A stretch of 64,000 nucleotides of DNA from Planctomycetota bacterium. Lineage in GTDB: Bacteria; Planctomycetota; Phycisphaerae; UBA1845; UTPLA1. Positions 7,971-17,063 of the stretch are shown in pieces; position 1 is the first letter of the stretch, and every line of letters begins with the position of its first letter. The stretch lies in the NCBI GenBank assembly GCA_015654675.1, contig JAATGM010000042.1, forward strand, positions 1 through 64,000. The letters run 5' to 3'. The notes under the pieces were generated by a model, which worked only from the letters and a program-made list of their open reading frames with translations, had not been told where the DNA came from and searched no databases. Position numbers and translations under genes: made by a program.

Positions 7971-8324
7971 ATGACCCATGTCGTCGTCGGCCGCTGCGTC
8001 GATTGCCGTTACACCGATTGCTGCGCCGTCTGCCCGGTCGATTGTTTTTACGAAACAACCAACCCCGCCATGCTGGTGATCGACCCCGACACCTGCATCG
8101 ACTGCGGTCTCTGCATCCCGGAGTGCCCGATTCACGCCATCTACCCCGAAGACGAGACGCCCGACCCCTACAAGGACTGGATTCAGAAGAACAAGGACTT
8201 GTTCAAGGGCGCCGCCAACATCACCACCAAGAAGGATGCCCTCAGCGGAGCCCTCTCGCTGGAGCAGATTCAGCAGAAGGAAAAAGCACAGGGCTGGGAC
8301 GTCAGCGAGCCGACCGGTGCCTGA
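7971..8324 (+). CDS. seven/eight-iron ferredoxin, FdxA type
   Basis: The 117-residue ferredoxin has CVDCRYTDCCAVCPVDCF near the N-terminus and CIDCGLCIPECP near residues 42-53, the FdxA arrangement. It is longer than the first ferredoxin (78-341) because of a 45-residue C-terminal extension ending in a charged helix. I chose the ATG at 7971, preceded by GAAGGGAG at 8 bases, rather than the upstream in-frame start at 7917. It is the last gene before the sigma factor; the electron partner is unknown. Confidence 0.92.
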   Translation: MTHVVVGRCVDCRYTDCCAVCPVDCFYETTNPAMLVIDPDTCIDCGLCIPECPIHAIYPEDETPDPYKDWIQKNKDLFKGAANITTKKDALSGALSLEQIQQKEKAQGWDVSEPTGA

Positions 8325-8386
8325 ACGCGGGGCTTGAAGTCAATTTCGAGCTCCTCCCGATTTCCTGTACAATTTACATTCGGTCA

Positions 8387-8959
8387 ATGCCCATGACCGA
8401 ACCATCCCACGACGTGACGCAGGTGCTCGACGCCATCGCCATTGGCGATGACGCGGCCCGCGATCAACTTCTCTCCCTCGTTTACGACGAACTCCATCGG
8501 CTTGCGGCTGCGCTGATGCGCGGCGAGCGGCCCGACCACACCCTCCAGCCGACTGCGTTGTTGCACGAGGCATGGGTCCGGCTTCTTGGAGGTGTTTCAA
8601 CTCGTTGGGACAATCGCGCCCACTTCTTCGGTTCGGCGGCCGAGGTTATGCGGCGTGTGCTGGTCGATCACGCCCGGGCACGGCTCGCCGCTAAACGCGG
8701 CGCCGGCAAGCCGAACATCGTCCTGGCAGACGAGCCATCAGCCCGAACCGAGGACCCGGCTCGCCTGCTGGCAGTCAACGAAGCCCTCGACGCCCTTGCG
8801 GCCGAATCTCCGCAGCACGCCCAAGTTGTCAAACTCCGGTACTTCGCCGGCCTGAGCGTTGAAGAAACGGCCGCAGCCCTCGATCTGTCGCCGCGGACCG
8901 TGAAACGCCTGTGGCGCTACGCCCGGGCCTGGATGTTCCTTCGCCTCGCAGACCGCTGA
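8387..8959 (+). CDS. ECF-type RNA polymerase sigma factor
   Basis: The 190-residue protein matches the planctomycete ECF sigma family (Sigma70_ECF). Region 2 carries LVYDELHRLAAALMRGERP and LQPTALLHEAWVRLLG, and region 4 carries LRYFAGLSVEETAAALDLSP followed by RTVKRLWRYARAWMFLRL. The start could be ATG 8387 or the in-frame ATG 8393; neither has a strong ribosome binding site. The gene lies 61 bases upstream of a Ser/Thr kinase gene, a pairing common in planctomycetes in which the kinase is thought to act on the sigma factor. Confidence 0.9.
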   Translation: MPMTEPSHDVTQVLDAIAIGDDAARDQLLSLVYDELHRLAAALMRGERPDHTLQPTALLHEAWVRLLGGVSTRWDNRAHFFGSAAEVMRRVLVDHARARLAAKRGAGKPNIVLADEPSARTEDPARLLAVNEALDALAAESPQHAQVVKLRYFAGLSVEETAAALDLSPRTVKRLWRYARAWMFLRLADR

Positions 8960-9020
8960 TTCTGCGCCGTTCGTGGCCCCCGTGTGGGCCAAATCGCGCC
9001 ACGTTTGGGGAGGATTCGCC

Positions 9021-11090
9021 TTGGAGACCGCCCGGCACAAGCTGATTGAAACGCTTTTCGCCGACGCTGCCGAGCAGCCGCCGGCAGAGCGCGCCCGGTT
9101 CCTCGACAACGCCTGCAATGGCGATCGAGAGCTCCGTGAACAAATTGACGCCCTGCTCGACGCTGATTCCAGCGCAGGCGACTTTCTCGATGCTCCCCCC
9201 TTCGACCGTCCGAGCGAACCTCAGCCACGCCCGACGCCCTTCGATGGCGGGAGACGGATCGGCGCATACGACGTCACTCGGCTCATTGCCACTGGCGGCA
9301 TGGGCACCGTCTTCGAAGCTCGCCAGGATCACCCCCACCGCACCGTCGCCCTTAAGGTCATGCGCTCCGCCGTCAATTCCAAGGAGGCCCAGCGCCGCTT
9401 CCGCTACGAAGCCGAACTTCTCGGCCGGCTCCGCCATCCACATATCGCCCAGATTTTCGAAGCCGGGATCCACCGCGAAGGCGCCGCCGACGTGCCCTAT
9501 TTCGCGATGGAGTTCGTCCCCGATGCGACCACGCTCACTGAATTCGCTGAATCCCGCGCCCTCGACGCCCGCGCCCGGCTGGCGCTCTTCATCAAAGTCT
9601 GCGATGCGGTTCAGCACGGCCACGAAAAGGGTGTCATTCACCGCGACCTCAAACCCGCCAATATTCTCGTGGACGCCTCGGGCGAACCCAAAGTCATTGA
9701 CTTCGGCGTTGCCCGTGCCACTCACCACGACGTCCCCCTCACCACCGTCCAGACGAACATCGGCCAACTCGTCGGCACGCTCGCCTACATGAGCCCCGAG
9801 CAGATCGGCGGTAACCCTGACGACGTCGACACCCGCTCCGATGTATACTCACTCGGCGTCATCCTTTACGAGCTCCTCGCCGGCCGGCGTCTCTTCGAAG
9901 TCGCCGGAAAACCGATGCTCGACGCCGCCCGCGCGATCGCCGACGGCGAACCGGCGCCGCTCGGAACGATCGACCGCGGCTTCAAGGGCGATCTCGATAC
10001 CATCGTTCAGACCGCACTCTTCCGCGAAAAGTCGCGGCGTTACGCGTCGGCCGCCGATCTCGCTGCCGACATCCGCCGCTACCTCAACGACGAGCCGATC
10101 TCTGCCCGCCCCCCGACGACTCTCTATCAACTTCGCAAGTTCGCGCGACGAAATCGTGCACTCGTCGTTGGCACCGCCATCGCAGCTGTTGGGCTCGTCG
10201 TCGGTGCGACTGCCGCCGTCTGGAAAGCCGTTGAAGCGACCGCCGAGCGCAATCACGCACGGCAGGAGGCCGCCAAGGCCGAACGCACACTCAAGTTCAT
10301 TCAGGAAACGCTGGGCGAGGCCGACCCCAACCGCGCGCCCGGCGACGTGACTGTCCGCCAGGCCCTCGATGTCGCCGCCCGCCGTGCCCAGGCCGATCTA
10401 GCCGACGAGCCCGAAGTCCTGGCTTCGATTGAACAAATGATCGGCTGCATTTACGTGCGCGTGCAGCGCGCCTACGACGGCCGGGAACACCTCATGAAGG
10501 CCCTTGAAATACGCAAGAGAATTGACGGACCTGATTCCATCGCAGTCGCCCGAATCCTCAGCGACCTCGCCTGGGTCTCCAACTGCGACGATCCGCGAAA
10601 GCCCGAAGAGCTCTTCGAGGAATCGCTTCGAATTCATCGCCAGGTATACGGTCCGGACCATCACCTCGTCGCCTGCACGATGAGCTACATCGCTTCGATG
10701 AAAAACATACGAAAGAACTTCGCCGATGCCGAACCGCTCGGTCGCGAAGCCCTGGCTCGGCTGCGTGCCGCTCACGGCGACAACCATCCCAGCGTCTCAT
10801 TCGCCATGAAGACGTACGCGATCTCGCTCGCAGGAATCGGACGGCCGGCCGAAGCCGAACCACTCTTCAAGCAGGCGTTGCAGATCGACCGGACCATGCT
10901 TGGACCGGACCATCCCGAACTCGGCATTACTTACAGTCTCTACGCAACATTCCTGGACGGCCAAAATCGCCACGTCGAAGCCGAAGCGGCCCGTGCTGAA
11001 TCCAAGCGAATCAGCGATCTCCGCATCGGCTCATCTACTTCCCCAGCTGGCTGCAAATCTCAAGCCCAACCGGCACGGCCCGCGTCGTAG
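9021..11090 (+). CDS. Ser/Thr protein kinase with membrane helix and TPR domain
   Basis: The protein (689 residues from the TTG at 9021) is a Hanks-type kinase. The Gly-rich loop IATGGMGTVFEA, the ATP lysine in VALKVM, catalytic HRDLKPAN, DFGVAR and SPEQ are all present between about residues 85 and 370. A hydrophobic helix (about 379-400) leads to tetratricopeptide-like repeats (about 470-650). I prefer TTG 9021 because GGGGAGG stands 7 bases upstream; a GTG at 8973 is the longest in-frame start. The TPR part would be outside the membrane or in the periplasm if the helix spans. It probably forms a signalling unit with the ECF sigma factor just upstream. Confidence 0.9.
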   Translation: METARHKLIETLFADAAEQPPAERARFLDNACNGDRELREQIDALLDADSSAGDFLDAPPFDRPSEPQPRPTPFDGGRRIGAYDVTRLIATGGMGTVFEARQDHPHRTVALKVMRSAVNSKEAQRRFRYEAELLGRLRHPHIAQIFEAGIHREGAADVPYFAMEFVPDATTLTEFAESRALDARARLALFIKVCDAVQHGHEKGVIHRDLKPANILVDASGEPKVIDFGVARATHHDVPLTTVQTNIGQLVGTLAYMSPEQIGGNPDDVDTRSDVYSLGVILYELLAGRRLFEVAGKPMLDAARAIADGEPAPLGTIDRGFKGDLDTIVQTALFREKSRRYASAADLAADIRRYLNDEPISARPPTTLYQLRKFARRNRALVVGTAIAAVGLVVGATAAVWKAVEATAERNHARQEAAKAERTLKFIQETLGEADPNRAPGDVTVRQALDVAARRAQADLADEPEVLASIEQMIGCIYVRVQRAYDGREHLMKALEIRKRIDGPDSIAVARILSDLAWVSNCDDPRKPEELFEESLRIHRQVYGPDHHLVACTMSYIASMKNIRKNFADAEPLGREALARLRAAHGDNHPSVSFAMKTYAISLAGIGRPAEAEPLFKQALQIDRTMLGPDHPELGITYSLYATFLDGQNRHVEAEAARAESKRISDLRIGSSTSPAGCKSQAQPARPAS

Positions 11091-11182
11091 CACCGCGTTG
11101 CCCGCTCCCCTCTCCACCCGTAACATTTCGTCACGTCCGCGCCGCGGCATTCTTCGCGGCCCGAATCGTCGTGCGAGGTGCC

Positions 11183-13210
11183 ATGAACCCCGTCGTTGAA
11201 ACGATCCTCCTGGTCGGCTTTTGGGGCTGGTTCTTCGTTCAAATCTCCAAACGCTGGAAACTCCTCAATGCCGCCACCCCCGAAAACCGCTTCGATCGCA
11301 TCCCTGAACGGATTCGTCGCACTTGGGAATACGCCTTTGCCCAGAAGCGTATGCGGCGCTACTGGTGGGCGGGTATGGCTCATCAACTCATCTTCGTCGG
11401 CTTCGTCGTCCTACTGCTTCGTACGCTCATTCTTTGGGGTCGCGGCTACAACGAAAACTTCAACGGCTGGATCTTCGGCGTCCATCAACCGCTCGGCGCC
11501 GTCTACTCCGTACTAAAGGATGTCTTCTCGGTCCTCGTCATCCTCGGCACGCTTGTCTTCTTCTACTACCGCCTCGTCCTCAAACCCTGGCGCATCTCAA
11601 AGGGCTTTGAAGGCGTCCTGATCCTTCTCATCATCGCGACCATGATGCTCGCCGACATCACTTACGACGGCGCCGGCCTCGTCCGCGCCGCCCGCGCGGC
11701 CCACATACCCGTCACGTTCCACGGCGTCGAGCCCGCCGGCTCGACAGCCGCTCTCGCCATGCAGAATCTCTCAGACGGATCCCTGAAATTCCTCTGGCAT
11801 GCCGGCTTCTGGACGCACGGCACCCTCGTCCTGCTCTTCTTGAACCTGCTGCCGAACTCGAAACACTTCCACGTCATCACCGGCATCCCTAATGTCTTCT
11901 TCTCCGACCTGGCGCCGCGCGGCCGCCTCAAGCCCATCGTCGACATCGAAGGCAAGCTCGAACGCGAGGAAACGCTCGGCATCAAGCGCATCGAGCAGTT
12001 CTCGTGGAAGTCGGTCCTCGACTTCTACACCTGCACCGAGTGCGGCCGCTGCTCCGATTTCTGCCCCGCGACCAAGACCGGCAAGCTGCTCTCCCCCAAA
12101 CACCTGACCCTCGATCTCCGCGACCACCTCTATTCGCGCATGGACGAACTGGCCGGCTCCAACGGCGAGAAGAAGCAGATCGATCTCGTCGGCGACGTCA
12201 TCAAACCCGAGGTCCTCTGGGCATGCACCACCTGCCGCGCTTGCGAAACCGAGTGCCCGGTCTTCATCACCTATGTCGACAAGATCGTCGACATGCGCCG
12301 CAACCTCGTCATGGAGAAATCCGAATTCCCCGCCGAATTGCAAAACGCCTTCCGCGGCATGGAATCCTCCGGCAACCCCTGGAGCTTCCCGGCCACCGAT
12401 CGCGCCGCATGGACGACCGGCCTCGACGTCCCGATGATCGACGAAAAGCCCGACGCCGAAATCCTCTTCTGGGTCGGCTGCTCACCCAGCTTCGATGACC
12501 GCGCCCGCAAGATCGCCCGCGCCACAGCTCAGCTTCTCAAGGCCGCCGGCGTGAACTTCGCCATCCTCGGCCAGTCCGAAACCTGCACCGGCGACCCAGC
12601 CCGCCGCGCCGGAAATGAGTTTCTTTTCCAGATGCTGGCCCAGATGAACGTCGAAACCCTGAACAACGCCGGCGTGAAAAAAATCGTCACCACTTGTCCG
12701 CACTGTTTCAACACGCTGGCCAACGAATACCCCGACTTCGGCGGCAAATACGAGGTCGTCCACCACGCCGATTACCTCTCGTCGCTCGTCAAACAGGGCC
12801 GCCTCAAGCCGCGCAACCGCATCGACGGCCGCGTCGTCTTCCACGACTCCTGCTACCTTGGCCGCTACAACGACATCTACGAATCCCCGCGCGAAGTCCT
12901 CCGCTCAATACCCGGGCTCGTCGTTTTGGAAGCAACCGCCAACCGCGACCGCGGCATGTGCTGCGGCGCCGGCGGTGCCCAGATGTTCAAAGAAGAGGAG
13001 CACGGCAACAAGCGTCTCCCGGTTGACCAGCGCGTCAACATCGCCCGCACCGAGCAACTCCTGGAAACCGAGCCCGACCGAGTCGCCTCGGCCTGCCCCT
13101 TCTGCCAGCGAATGCTCATCGACGGCCTGGCCTCCAAAGGCAAGGAAGCCGTCAAACAGCAGGACATCGCCGAGTTGCTTTGGGAGGCCTGCTCCGAACC
13201 GGCGGTCTGA
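11183..13210 (+). CDS. membrane-bound Fe-S oxidoreductase (HdrD/GlpC-like with NarI-like membrane domain)
   Basis: This 675-residue protein couples an N-terminal membrane domain (five or six helices in residues 1-250, resembling the cytochrome b/NarI gamma-type domain) to a soluble Fe-S part. Two 4Fe-4S motifs are seen, CTECGRCSDFCP and CTTCRACETECP. Two CCG-type domains follow, with TTCPHC, HDSCYLGR, MCCGAGG and ACPFC. Such proteins are thought to pass electrons between a quinone or heme and thiol, lactate or acyl-CoA dehydrogenase partners. The ATG at 11183 follows GAGG. All cysteine positions are ordinary Cys, not TGA. The partner is unknown. Confidence 0.85.
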   Translation: MNPVVETILLVGFWGWFFVQISKRWKLLNAATPENRFDRIPERIRRTWEYAFAQKRMRRYWWAGMAHQLIFVGFVVLLLRTLILWGRGYNENFNGWIFGVHQPLGAVYSVLKDVFSVLVILGTLVFFYYRLVLKPWRISKGFEGVLILLIIATMMLADITYDGAGLVRAARAAHIPVTFHGVEPAGSTAALAMQNLSDGSLKFLWHAGFWTHGTLVLLFLNLLPNSKHFHVITGIPNVFFSDLAPRGRLKPIVDIEGKLEREETLGIKRIEQFSWKSVLDFYTCTECGRCSDFCPATKTGKLLSPKHLTLDLRDHLYSRMDELAGSNGEKKQIDLVGDVIKPEVLWACTTCRACETECPVFITYVDKIVDMRRNLVMEKSEFPAELQNAFRGMESSGNPWSFPATDRAAWTTGLDVPMIDEKPDAEILFWVGCSPSFDDRARKIARATAQLLKAAGVNFAILGQSETCTGDPARRAGNEFLFQMLAQMNVETLNNAGVKKIVTTCPHCFNTLANEYPDFGGKYEVVHHADYLSSLVKQGRLKPRNRIDGRVVFHDSCYLGRYNDIYESPREVLRSIPGLVVLEATANRDRGMCCGAGGAQMFKEEEHGNKRLPVDQRVNIARTEQLLETEPDRVASACPFCQRMLIDGLASKGKEAVKQQDIAELLWEACSEPAV

Positions 13211-13374
13211 CAACGCGTTCCGTTCCAACTTTTTCAGCCGACCGCACAGACAAGCGCTACAATCCCTCACAAGTGCCGAGCGGCCCACCCAGGTCCGCGC
13301 GGCCGCACGCCTGGCGCACTCCGCGCGACCCGCCGACCTGCCACGCCGTCTCCGCCAAAGCAAAGGAGAATGCC

Positions 13375-13830
13375 ATGAACGTCGAGCAAGTCCTCTTAGA
13401 TCGGCAGGTGCCCTACGTCCGGCTGGTTCACCATCCCGTCTTCTCCGCCCAAGAACTCGCCGCGCGTGAGCATGTCCCCGGAATGAAAGTCGCCAAGCCA
13501 GTGTTGGTGCGGGCCGACAGCGAATACATCCTTTGTGTTCTGCCCGCGACGACGCACGTGGACCTTGATCGCGTGGCCCGTATCAGCGGCCACCGCCACG
13601 TAGCCCTCGCCCGCGAGGCCGAGCTGGCTCAGGTTTTCGACGATTGCGAAGTGGGTGCCGAGCCGCCGTTCGGCGAGCCGTATGGCGTGCCGACGTGGAT
13701 GGATACCACCCTCCAGGCCGACGACTATGTCGTCTTCCAGGCGGGGACGCATCACCACGCGGTGAAAATCGCGCGAACAGACTATGAGCGGCTCGCGCGC
13801 CCGCGCATCGCGGAGTTCGCCCGCGTCTAG
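13375..13830 (+). CDS. YbaK/EbsC-type aminoacyl-tRNA deacylase
   Basis: The 151-residue protein belongs to the YbaK/ProRS-editing family, which hydrolyses mischarged aminoacyl-tRNA. It shows the fold signature HPVFSAQELAAREHVPG followed by AKPVLVRADSEYILCVLPA (the lysine is the usual catalytic residue) and the GEPYGVPTWMD segment near the C-terminus. ATG 13375 is preceded by AAGGAG at 7 bases. The frame is open from 13180, but that region does not look coding. The amino-acid specificity is not apparent. Confidence 0.88.
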   Translation: MNVEQVLLDRQVPYVRLVHHPVFSAQELAAREHVPGMKVAKPVLVRADSEYILCVLPATTHVDLDRVARISGHRHVALAREAELAQVFDDCEVGAEPPFGEPYGVPTWMDTTLQADDYVVFQAGTHHHAVKIARTDYERLARPRIAEFARV

Positions 13831-13853
13831 CCGGCGCGAACGCGGACATCTAA

Positions 13854-14264
13854 TCAGGCCGTGAGATCCAATACCAGCCCGGCGACGGGCATCGGCGACT
13901 CCGCAATCATGACCGGCTGCCCCGGCAACGTGACCCGCTGAATTCGAAATGGCCATTCCCGTAGCGGCTCGCGCCGGTGGCGTTCTTCCCCGACCCTGAT
14001 TGCCAGGTCGATGACATCAACTGCCCGATCACTCTTCGCCGACGGGTCAGTTCTGACTACTCCGGAACGCTCCCCCGGCGCCCAGGCCCACACCGGCCGG
14101 CGAATCCAGGGTATCCATTCCCAATAGCATCGCCGCGCGAGACCGCCGCTCCACGGACGGCAGCACACCGCCGCCCAGCTCGCTCGCGCAATTCCGCCAC
14201 ACATACCCCGTGCCCTCCGAACGGATGGAAGGGCAAGGGCCGTACCAGCCCGAGCAATATGCAA
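13854..14264 (-). CDS. uncertain ORF, possibly a decayed or frameshifted gene
   Basis: The 590 bases between the deacylase and the receiver gene hold no clear gene. On the minus strand this frame stays open for 136 codons from a TTG, and the part from about residue 45 (RCYWEWIPWIRRPVWAWAPG and onward) looks protein-like with G/C-rich third positions. Overlapping frames at 14047-14490 and 14057-14353 also look coding upstream, which suggests one gene broken by a frameshift near 14050-14250. No start with a good ribosome binding site and no known domain were seen. It may be a short real protein, a pseudogene, or chance. Confidence 0.25.
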   Translation of the reverse strand: MHIARAGTALALPSVRRARGMCGGIARASWAAVCCRPWSGGLARRCYWEWIPWIRRPVWAWAPGERSGVVRTDPSAKSDRAVDVIDLAIRVGEERHRREPLREWPFRIQRVTLPGQPVMIAESPMPVAGLVLDLTA

Positions 14265-14420
14265 TGGAATGCCAACTCGCGCGCAATGCTTGCAGCGGTC
14301 GCGATTTCCGCGATTCGAATATTTCGTCTGGTATGAAGAGGAAATCCGGCCATACCGGCGTGTTGCGTTTCAGCAACATTCCGGTGCGATCGTGTTGAAG
14401 AAAAGAAACGAAGGAGCGAC

Positions 14421-14957
14421 TTAGCTCGCCGTCTCCTGCGAGGCCACTTTCTGAGCCAATCGTCGATAGGCGGCTACCAGGTCGCGGCAAAGCAGGTCGA
14501 TCCGCTGCCGTAGCGCCCGCCGGTCGCGAATCATTCGCGACGACAGTTCCCGCAGTCGCTTGCGTCGAATCTCGTCCTGCCGTGCGCCTTGTCGAACTTC
14601 AAGAGTCGCTTCCACCACCTGTTGAAGATGGCAGAAATCGATCGGCTGCGTGAGAACATCGACCACGCCGGCCCGCAGAGCAGCCAGGACGCGCTCCGCC
14701 TGAAGCTGGTTTTCAATCAAAACGGTCGCCAAACCGCTCGCGGTCGTCTCAGCGATCAGCGGGGCCAGATCGACGTCGTCGAGTGTTCCGTCCGCGAACA
14801 ACATCTCGAACTCAGACTTCGCGATCAACTCGCGCGCCGATTCGACCGTGTCAGTCGCGATCACGCGTGCCTCAAACCCCTCGTCCAAGGCGTCGCACAA
14901 CTCGGCAACGAGCATGGCATCGGTGGTCACGACGAGAATATGCGGTACGCTGTCCAT
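14421..14957 (-). CDS. receiver-domain protein with degenerate active site and coiled-coil tail
   Basis: The product (178 residues from ATG 14957; in-frame starts up to 15017 exist) has a CheY-like receiver domain in residues 1-122. A candidate phosphorylated aspartate lies in MLFADGTLDD. The N-terminal acidic pair is reduced (VVTTDAM), and the usual TKP lysine is replaced by glutamine (LTQPID). Residues 130-178 form a charged helix, probably a coiled coil. No DNA-binding or enzymatic output domain is present. It is the last gene of a three-gene two-component operon and may be an atypical receiver or partner of the upstream kinase. Confidence 0.75.
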   Translation of the reverse strand: MDSVPHILVVTTDAMLVAELCDALDEGFEARVIATDTVESARELIAKSEFEMLFADGTLDDVDLAPLIAETTASGLATVLIENQLQAERVLAALRAGVVDVLTQPIDFCHLQQVVEATLEVRQGARQDEIRRKRLRELSSRMIRDRRALRQRIDLLCRDLVAAYRRLAQKVASQETAS

Positions 14958-15026
14958 CGAGCATGCCCCCGAAGCCGCCTCCATGCGGGTCCCTGTGCCG
15001 GCGGGTAGAGCGGGCAATGCCCCGGT

Positions 15027-17042
15027 TCAGTCGACGTGGCTGACGGGCAGCGTCACCTCGACCACCGTTCCGCGACCAACTTCGCTCTTCAGCCGAACTT
15101 GGCCGCCGTTGAGCGTCGCCAGTCGTCGGACACGCGAGAGCCCCAGCCCTCGCCCTCGACCCGCCGGTCGTCGCGAGAAAAACGGGTCAAACGCCCGCTC
15201 TCGCACTTCCGGCTCCATCCCCCGGCCGTTGTCGACCACGGAGATGACGACCTGCTCATCGGTTCGATCGCGCACTGCCTTAATGGTCAATCGTCGCTCA
15301 AGTCCTGTCGTCGCCTCGATTGCGTTGGACAGCAATTCTCGAAGCACGATGCGAAGGTGATCCGCATCGACGGTGATCGGCGGCAAGTCGTCCGATATCT
15401 CCACGCAACACTCCGCCGCGCCGAAATCGCCGGATGCGATGCTTGCCATACTCGTCGCCCGCAACACCGCTCCAACATCGATGGCGGTTGGCTGCGGCGC
15501 AGCAGGATCGGCAAAGGCCGCCAATTCGTTCACAATCTCAGCGCATCGCCCGGCATGCTCGCGAATGGCCGACACCGCCCGCGCCAATTCTGGATCCAGT
15601 TCCCATGAGAGCAGTTGGTCCGACCGGCCGACGATCACCGCCAAAGGCGTGTTCAGCTCGTGGGCCGCGCCCGACGCGAACTCCGCCATCGCCGTCGCAC
15701 TCCGAACGCCCGCCGCGGCCCGCCTTGCCTCACTCAACCGTCTGGCCCCAGAGGCCAACTCTTCGCCACGAGCGGCACTCGCATCCGCCGCGATGGCCTG
15801 CCCGATCATCGCCGGCAACAAGGCGAGCAACGAGGCATCGGGCGTCTCGTCAGATGTGAAATCGCGCACGCTTGCCGCACCCGCGCGTAGCAACAGCGCT
15901 CCAACCACCCGCCCCCCATCGAGTAGCGCCATCGCCCAGCCCGCCACCCCATTCGATGGACCGCAGAACCGCTCCAGAATCGCGCCGCACTGCGGCGGAA
16001 TCGGCAGAATCCGGGCCCCACAAACGCGCAATCCAGCTATCTCGGACAACGGCGATCGATCCGTAATCAGCGGCAGCCGATCCCACACAGGCCCATCGGC
16101 CGTCGCCGCACCAATTTCGAGCAGATCACTTCCGTCCGCCGCCGCGATGATGCACGCCCCGGAGAGTCCCAGACCCGTTGCGACCGCCTCCGCCGCGTTC
16201 GCGCATAGTTCCGCGATCGAATCCCCACGGCGAGCCGACCGCGTCAATTGCAACAGCGCCGACAACACCCGTGCGCTCGACGAATCCGCCGATTCGACCG
16301 CCGGACGGCGCTCAACCAATGCCACCAGCGGTTTCACGTCCTCGGCCAGATCATTCTCCACGCTGGCAAGCGTGGCGGGGCTCAACCCCAGTTGAGCGGC
16401 ATGCTCAGCCGCAGAGTCGCTTCCCGCTCCCCATCCGGCCCATCGGCCGCGCGCCACCGAATCCGCGACGGCGACAACCATGACAAGCTCACGAGTGGCT
16501 CGCTCCGGCAGCGATTCGGCCGGCTGATGGTGCAGCCAGATCGCATCGACGATTGATCGCGGCAGGCTCCACGCCTCCGCCAGGCGTCGCCCGGCCGAAG
16601 TATGGTCAACGCCGAACAGCGATGACTCAGTGTCCAGAATCGCGGCGCCGCGCTCGATCGCGATTTCAATCGCCCGCGCGTAACTGCGCGGAAACCGCCG
16701 CGCCAGCGAAAGCTTGCCGAGATCGTGCAGAAATCCTGCCGCGAATGCCGTCCGCGAATCCGCCACGCTGCTCGACGCCGCAAGTCGCGCCGCCGCGCAT
16801 CCCGTGGCGCAGGCATGCAACCAGAAGTCGCTCCATTTCAATCCGTCTCCGCCCGCGTCACCCCCTGGCGTCAGTTCGCGCACACACTCACGCGCCAGCC
16901 GTTCGCGCCAGGCGACCGAATCCGCAACGTTTTCTTCCAGTAAGTCGATCAGCCGCGCGGGCGGCCCGATCGAATCGCCCGGCCGAACCGCCGCCTGCCG
17001 CCCTACATCCGTCCCGGCTTCGCGCTCCGTCGCAATCGCCAT
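15027..17042 (-). CDS. hybrid sensor histidine kinase with N-terminal HDOD domain
   Basis: The 671-residue protein starts with an HDOD domain (about 30-245) with FLHDLGKLSLARRFP and DHTSAGRRLAEAWSLP followed by LHHQP. A GAF-like region (about 265-410) leads to a dimerisation domain with the phosphorylated histidine in GAAHELNTPLAVIVGRSD. The HATPase carries the N box LLSNAIEATTG, VDNGRGMEP and GLGLSRVRRLATLNGG. There are no clear membrane helices, so it is probably cytosolic. It sits 21 bases downstream of the HTH-receiver gene and upstream of a second receiver gene, forming a signalling operon. Confidence 0.9.
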   Translation of the reverse strand: MAIATEREAGTDVGRQAAVRPGDSIGPPARLIDLLEENVADSVAWRERLARECVRELTPGGDAGGDGLKWSDFWLHACATGCAAARLAASSSVADSRTAFAAGFLHDLGKLSLARRFPRSYARAIEIAIERGAAILDTESSLFGVDHTSAGRRLAEAWSLPRSIVDAIWLHHQPAESLPERATRELVMVVAVADSVARGRWAGWGAGSDSAAEHAAQLGLSPATLASVENDLAEDVKPLVALVERRPAVESADSSSARVLSALLQLTRSARRGDSIAELCANAAEAVATGLGLSGACIIAAADGSDLLEIGAATADGPVWDRLPLITDRSPLSEIAGLRVCGARILPIPPQCGAILERFCGPSNGVAGWAMALLDGGRVVGALLLRAGAASVRDFTSDETPDASLLALLPAMIGQAIAADASAARGEELASGARRLSEARRAAAGVRSATAMAEFASGAAHELNTPLAVIVGRSDQLLSWELDPELARAVSAIREHAGRCAEIVNELAAFADPAAPQPTAIDVGAVLRATSMASIASGDFGAAECCVEISDDLPPITVDADHLRIVLRELLSNAIEATTGLERRLTIKAVRDRTDEQVVISVVDNGRGMEPEVRERAFDPFFSRRPAGRGRGLGLSRVRRLATLNGGQVRLKSEVGRGTVVEVTLPVSHVD

Positions 17043-17063
17043 GATCGTGCTTCCCTGTTCGCG

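Noticed and set aside
12950-12970. possible selenocysteine in the CCG domain of the Fe-S oxidoreductase (some relatives use one)
   Set aside because: Both cysteines in MCCGAGG are coded by TGC/TGT-type codons with no TGA.
14047-14490. TGA at 14047-14049 considered as a third selenocysteine
   Set aside because: It is followed after five codons by another TGA in the same frame, no Cys-type relative is known, and no suitable hairpin is present; a frameshift is simpler.
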